A stretch of 64,000 bases of DNA. Origin: JABLTI01 sp035528035 (GTDB lineage Archaea; Asgardarchaeota; Heimdallarchaeia; JABLTI01). This document shows positions 62,228-64,000 of the stretch, in pieces. The stretch is taken from contig DATKZI010000025.1 of assembly GCA_035528035.1 (NCBI GenBank), positions 1 through 64,000 on the forward strand, in the 5' to 3' direction. The number at the start of each line of letters is the position of its first letter. Within the stretch, counting starts at the first letter, position 1. Position numbers and translations under genes: made by a program. The notes under the pieces were generated by a model, which saw nothing but the letters and a program-made list of their open reading frames with translations, ran no database searches and was not told the origin of the DNA.

Positions 62228-63442
62228 ATGTCCACTAAGAAAGAACATATAAAAGAATTGGAAATCTCCATATTTTCTAAACCTATACTCAGAGAATTGG
62301 GAGTAAAAGCTATCTTTCTAGTGAATTTTGATATTATTTTAGGACCAATAGCTTATATTCATAAATTAACTAATGAAAAGAGTGAATATCTTGAATTTTT
62401 GAAGGAATTGGCACATCTTGGGGAGTTTTATACTGGTATTTCACATGCCCAAATTGACAAAGTTACAACTAGAACTGGCGAAGAGATGATTGTTGGAAGA
62501 TCAACAAGAAAAGTTAATGAAATGGAGTTTATCGATATAGCAGTAGCTTTAATTGAATCAACGGAATACCAATCTGAAATAGTAAAAATGCTCAAATTTG
62601 CGGTAAGAACTTCTTATGGAAATCCTAAAAGCTTTTGTGAACTTGTGGATAAAATATTGTTAGAATACCAAGATATTGGTAAAAATAAAGCTGAAAGTGC
62701 AGTAAAAACAGCCTTCAAGGATCTATCAACTGAGAAACAAAGAAATGTTGGCAAATTATTCAAAAATTGGAATGGCATTTTATTTATTGATTTTGAAAGT
62801 GATCGATTAAATAGTTCATTCCTACCTGATTGGATCGAAGCAAATAAAATGGACCCAATGGATATCGCCTATAAGATAAAAGACATGTATGCTAAAGGGA
62901 TTATTCTTCCACGATCAAAACAAACATTTACAATGGTTAGTTTGAAGAGCAAACAAGCAATAGTTGTTTCAACATCAAATTTGCGATTTTCAACAATTAT
63001 TTTTCCAACAGCAATTGGCTTGAACAAAATAAACAAAATTGTTGATGAAATAGATGTCATTAATGATGCGATAACAAATGTCGGGTTAAATTTCAGTAGC
63101 GATGCAATGAATAAAACACTGACAGTAGAAGATGAACGAATTGAAAGTAATAAAAAAGATCAGATGCTAAAAGAAGTTATTGAGTTAATGATAAAAGCAG
63201 ATGCATTACTACCAAAACAACTAATTACTTACGAGGAATATGAAGCATTAGAAGGGGAAATGCAGAAGAAGTTTTTTGATAATTTTGGGAAAGCCTACAA
63301 AGAATTTGATGGAACAAAAACATTAATGGATATTTCTCATAAGTTAAATAAATCATTAGAACAAATAGCTGATTTTGTAGTTTATTGTAAAACCCGAGGA
63401 ATTGTGAAGGTTTTTACTAGTAATAGTCATAAAAAAGGGTAA
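62228..63442 (+). CDS. Unrecognised protein: possible longin-like N-terminus and winged-helix C-terminus
   Basis: A 404-residue protein. Near the N-terminus the sequence LGVKAIFLVNFDIILGPIAYIHKLT (about 24-48) gives two hydrophobic strands separated by a D-x-x-x-G-P turn, followed by helices; this recalls longin-type domains and the N-terminus of the gene at 3550. The middle (about 150-340) has strands such as SKQAIVVSTSNLRFSTIIF-like. The last ~45 residues, KTLMDISHKLNKSLEQIADFVVYCKTRGIVKVF, look like a winged helix. No enzyme motif was found. Good TATA and ribosome-binding sites precede it. The family call is inference. Confidence 0.65.
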   Translation: MSTKKEHIKELEISIFSKPILRELGVKAIFLVNFDIILGPIAYIHKLTNEKSEYLEFLKELAHLGEFYTGISHAQIDKVTTRTGEEMIVGRSTRKVNEMEFIDIAVALIESTEYQSEIVKMLKFAVRTSYGNPKSFCELVDKILLEYQDIGKNKAESAVKTAFKDLSTEKQRNVGKLFKNWNGILFIDFESDRLNSSFLPDWIEANKMDPMDIAYKIKDMYAKGIILPRSKQTFTMVSLKSKQAIVVSTSNLRFSTIIFPTAIGLNKINKIVDEIDVINDAITNVGLNFSSDAMNKTLTVEDERIESNKKDQMLKEVIELMIKADALLPKQLITYEEYEALEGEMQKKFFDNFGKAYKEFDGTKTLMDISHKLNKSLEQIADFVVYCKTRGIVKVFTSNSHKKG

Positions 63443-63549
63443 TTGATAGTATTTTTCTCAATAAAATTTTTACAATTATCCATAAATAAAAACATTAAAT
63501 AGATTTGAAAGGTAAGTAAAAATTACCAAAAAAATCTGGGGAGATTGAT

Positions 63550-64000
63550 ATGGAAAATGAACAAAAAGAATCCGAATCTCAAAGAGTAAGAATAATTAGA
63601 GATACTACAAGGAGACCATTAACTGAAGAACAGAATGCTAGTATGAAATTACTTGTAATGGTAATTGGTTTAATAGTAGAAAGTATGGCTTTTATTTTAT
63701 TATTCTTTGACGAAGCATTAGGTATCAATTTAGAAAATTCAGGATTTATTCTAAGCATTTTTGAAATAATCTTTTTTGTGGGAGGAATTATACCATTTCT
63801 AATAGGATTTATTCCATTAGTAACTAGTCTAAGAATTCTTTCTTCTTCTAATAGAAATATAAAGGAATCACTAAAAATCATAATCGGTGTATTGATAACA
63901 CTAACTCTTATAGTGAAATTCGTCGAACTTTATTATTCAATATTTTACATCAATTTTTTACATAAACCTTTTCACATTCTGATCTGGCCTCCACCAACTT
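63550..64000 (+). CDS. Partial membrane protein running off the window end
   Basis: An open frame of 150 codons from the ATG at 63550 to the window edge, with no stop. A GGGGAG at 63538-63543 is 6 nt upstream. The first ~30 residues are polar and charged. They are followed by hydrophobic helices (MKLLVMVIGLIVESMAFILLFF, IFEIIFFVGGIIPFLIGFIPL, IIIGVLITLTLIVKFVELYY), so it is a multi-pass membrane protein. The end of the gene, and hence the full length and family, are not visible. Confidence 0.6.
   Translation, partial: MENEQKESESQRVRIIRDTTRRPLTEEQNASMKLLVMVIGLIVESMAFILLFFDEALGINLENSGFILSIFEIIFFVGGIIPFLIGFIPLVTSLRILSSSNRNIKESLKIIIGVLITLTLIVKFVELYYSIFYINFLHKPFHILIWPPPT

Noticed and set aside
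1..64000. Search for tRNA/rRNA genes, CRISPR arrays, IS elements and attachment sites
   Set aside because: No cloverleaf-like G+C-rich stretch, regular spacer-repeat pattern, transposase or integrase motif was seen in any intergenic gap; by-eye scan only.

Overview
The window reads as a gene-dense, A+T-rich chromosomal segment of an archaeon, most likely an Asgard archaeon (Lokiarchaeia/Heimdallarchaeia-like). Archaeal markers include an Sm-like protein, archaeal alpha-NAC, archaeal-type S12 and S7, A-type ATPase subunits H and F, the KEOPS subunit Cgi121, an archaeal UMP kinase, a DUF460 RNase-H-like protein, a Sec11-like signal peptidase, a PAC2 protein with a proteasome-docking tail, and GGTG/GGAGG ribosome-binding sites with TATA-type promoters. 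Eukaryote-like content points to Asgards: a 77-residue ubiquitin homologue ending in Gly-Gly, a GT22 (ALG9/PIG-B type) mannosyltransferase, and a 2307-residue TPR solenoid ending in winged-helix/PCI-like segments. I saw no tRNA, rRNA, CRISPR array, insertion sequence or integrase. The exact lineage is inference.

Layout. 1-10 kb: LSm, DUF460 protein, a ParA/MinD-type ATPase with a putative longin-like partner, A-ATPase subunits H and F apart from the rest of the ATPase operon, a PUA/PAPS-reductase/ferredoxin fusion, NAC, MtnA and a GfcR-like phosphoribosyltransferase regulator. 10-21 kb: a class V aminotransferase, TPR proteins, a zinc-finger protein, rps12-rps7 (S7 has a ~106-residue charged N-terminal extension), a CPBP protease, a UMP kinase and a PD-(D/E)XK nuclease-like protein. 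21-31 kb: grpE-dnaK with a striking promoter/operator region, a surface CocE/NonD hydrolase, pyrK-pyrD, the ubiquitin-like gene, larB-larE and a signal peptidase with an extra exported domain. 31-36 kb: a THUMP protein converging on Cgi121, a phosphoribosyltransferase, an operon of two paralogous 7TM proteins plus a helical protein, and a galactokinase. 36-52 kb: the giant TPR protein, a beta-CASP nuclease, the GT22 enzyme, an acidic membrane-anchored protein, an E1-like ThiF protein with an HD phosphohydrolase, a PAC2 protein and a homocysteine methyltransferase. 52-64 kb: hydantoinase/oxoprolinase A and B, a sensor-kinase-like protein carrying an internal thioredoxin-like domain and lacking the phosphoacceptor histidine, a PlsY-family acyltransferase, and several unrecognised proteins, the last running off the window end.

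The genes are mostly short operons of one to three genes on alternating strands. Several convergent pairs are separated by a compact perfect stem-loop that could terminate transcription in both directions. The observations most worth following are the ubiquitin homologue (only the Lys27-equivalent of ubiquitin's seven lysines is kept), the Trx-PAS pseudo-kinase, the giant TPR/PCI-like protein, the grpE-dnaK operator architecture, and the ParA/longin-like pair.
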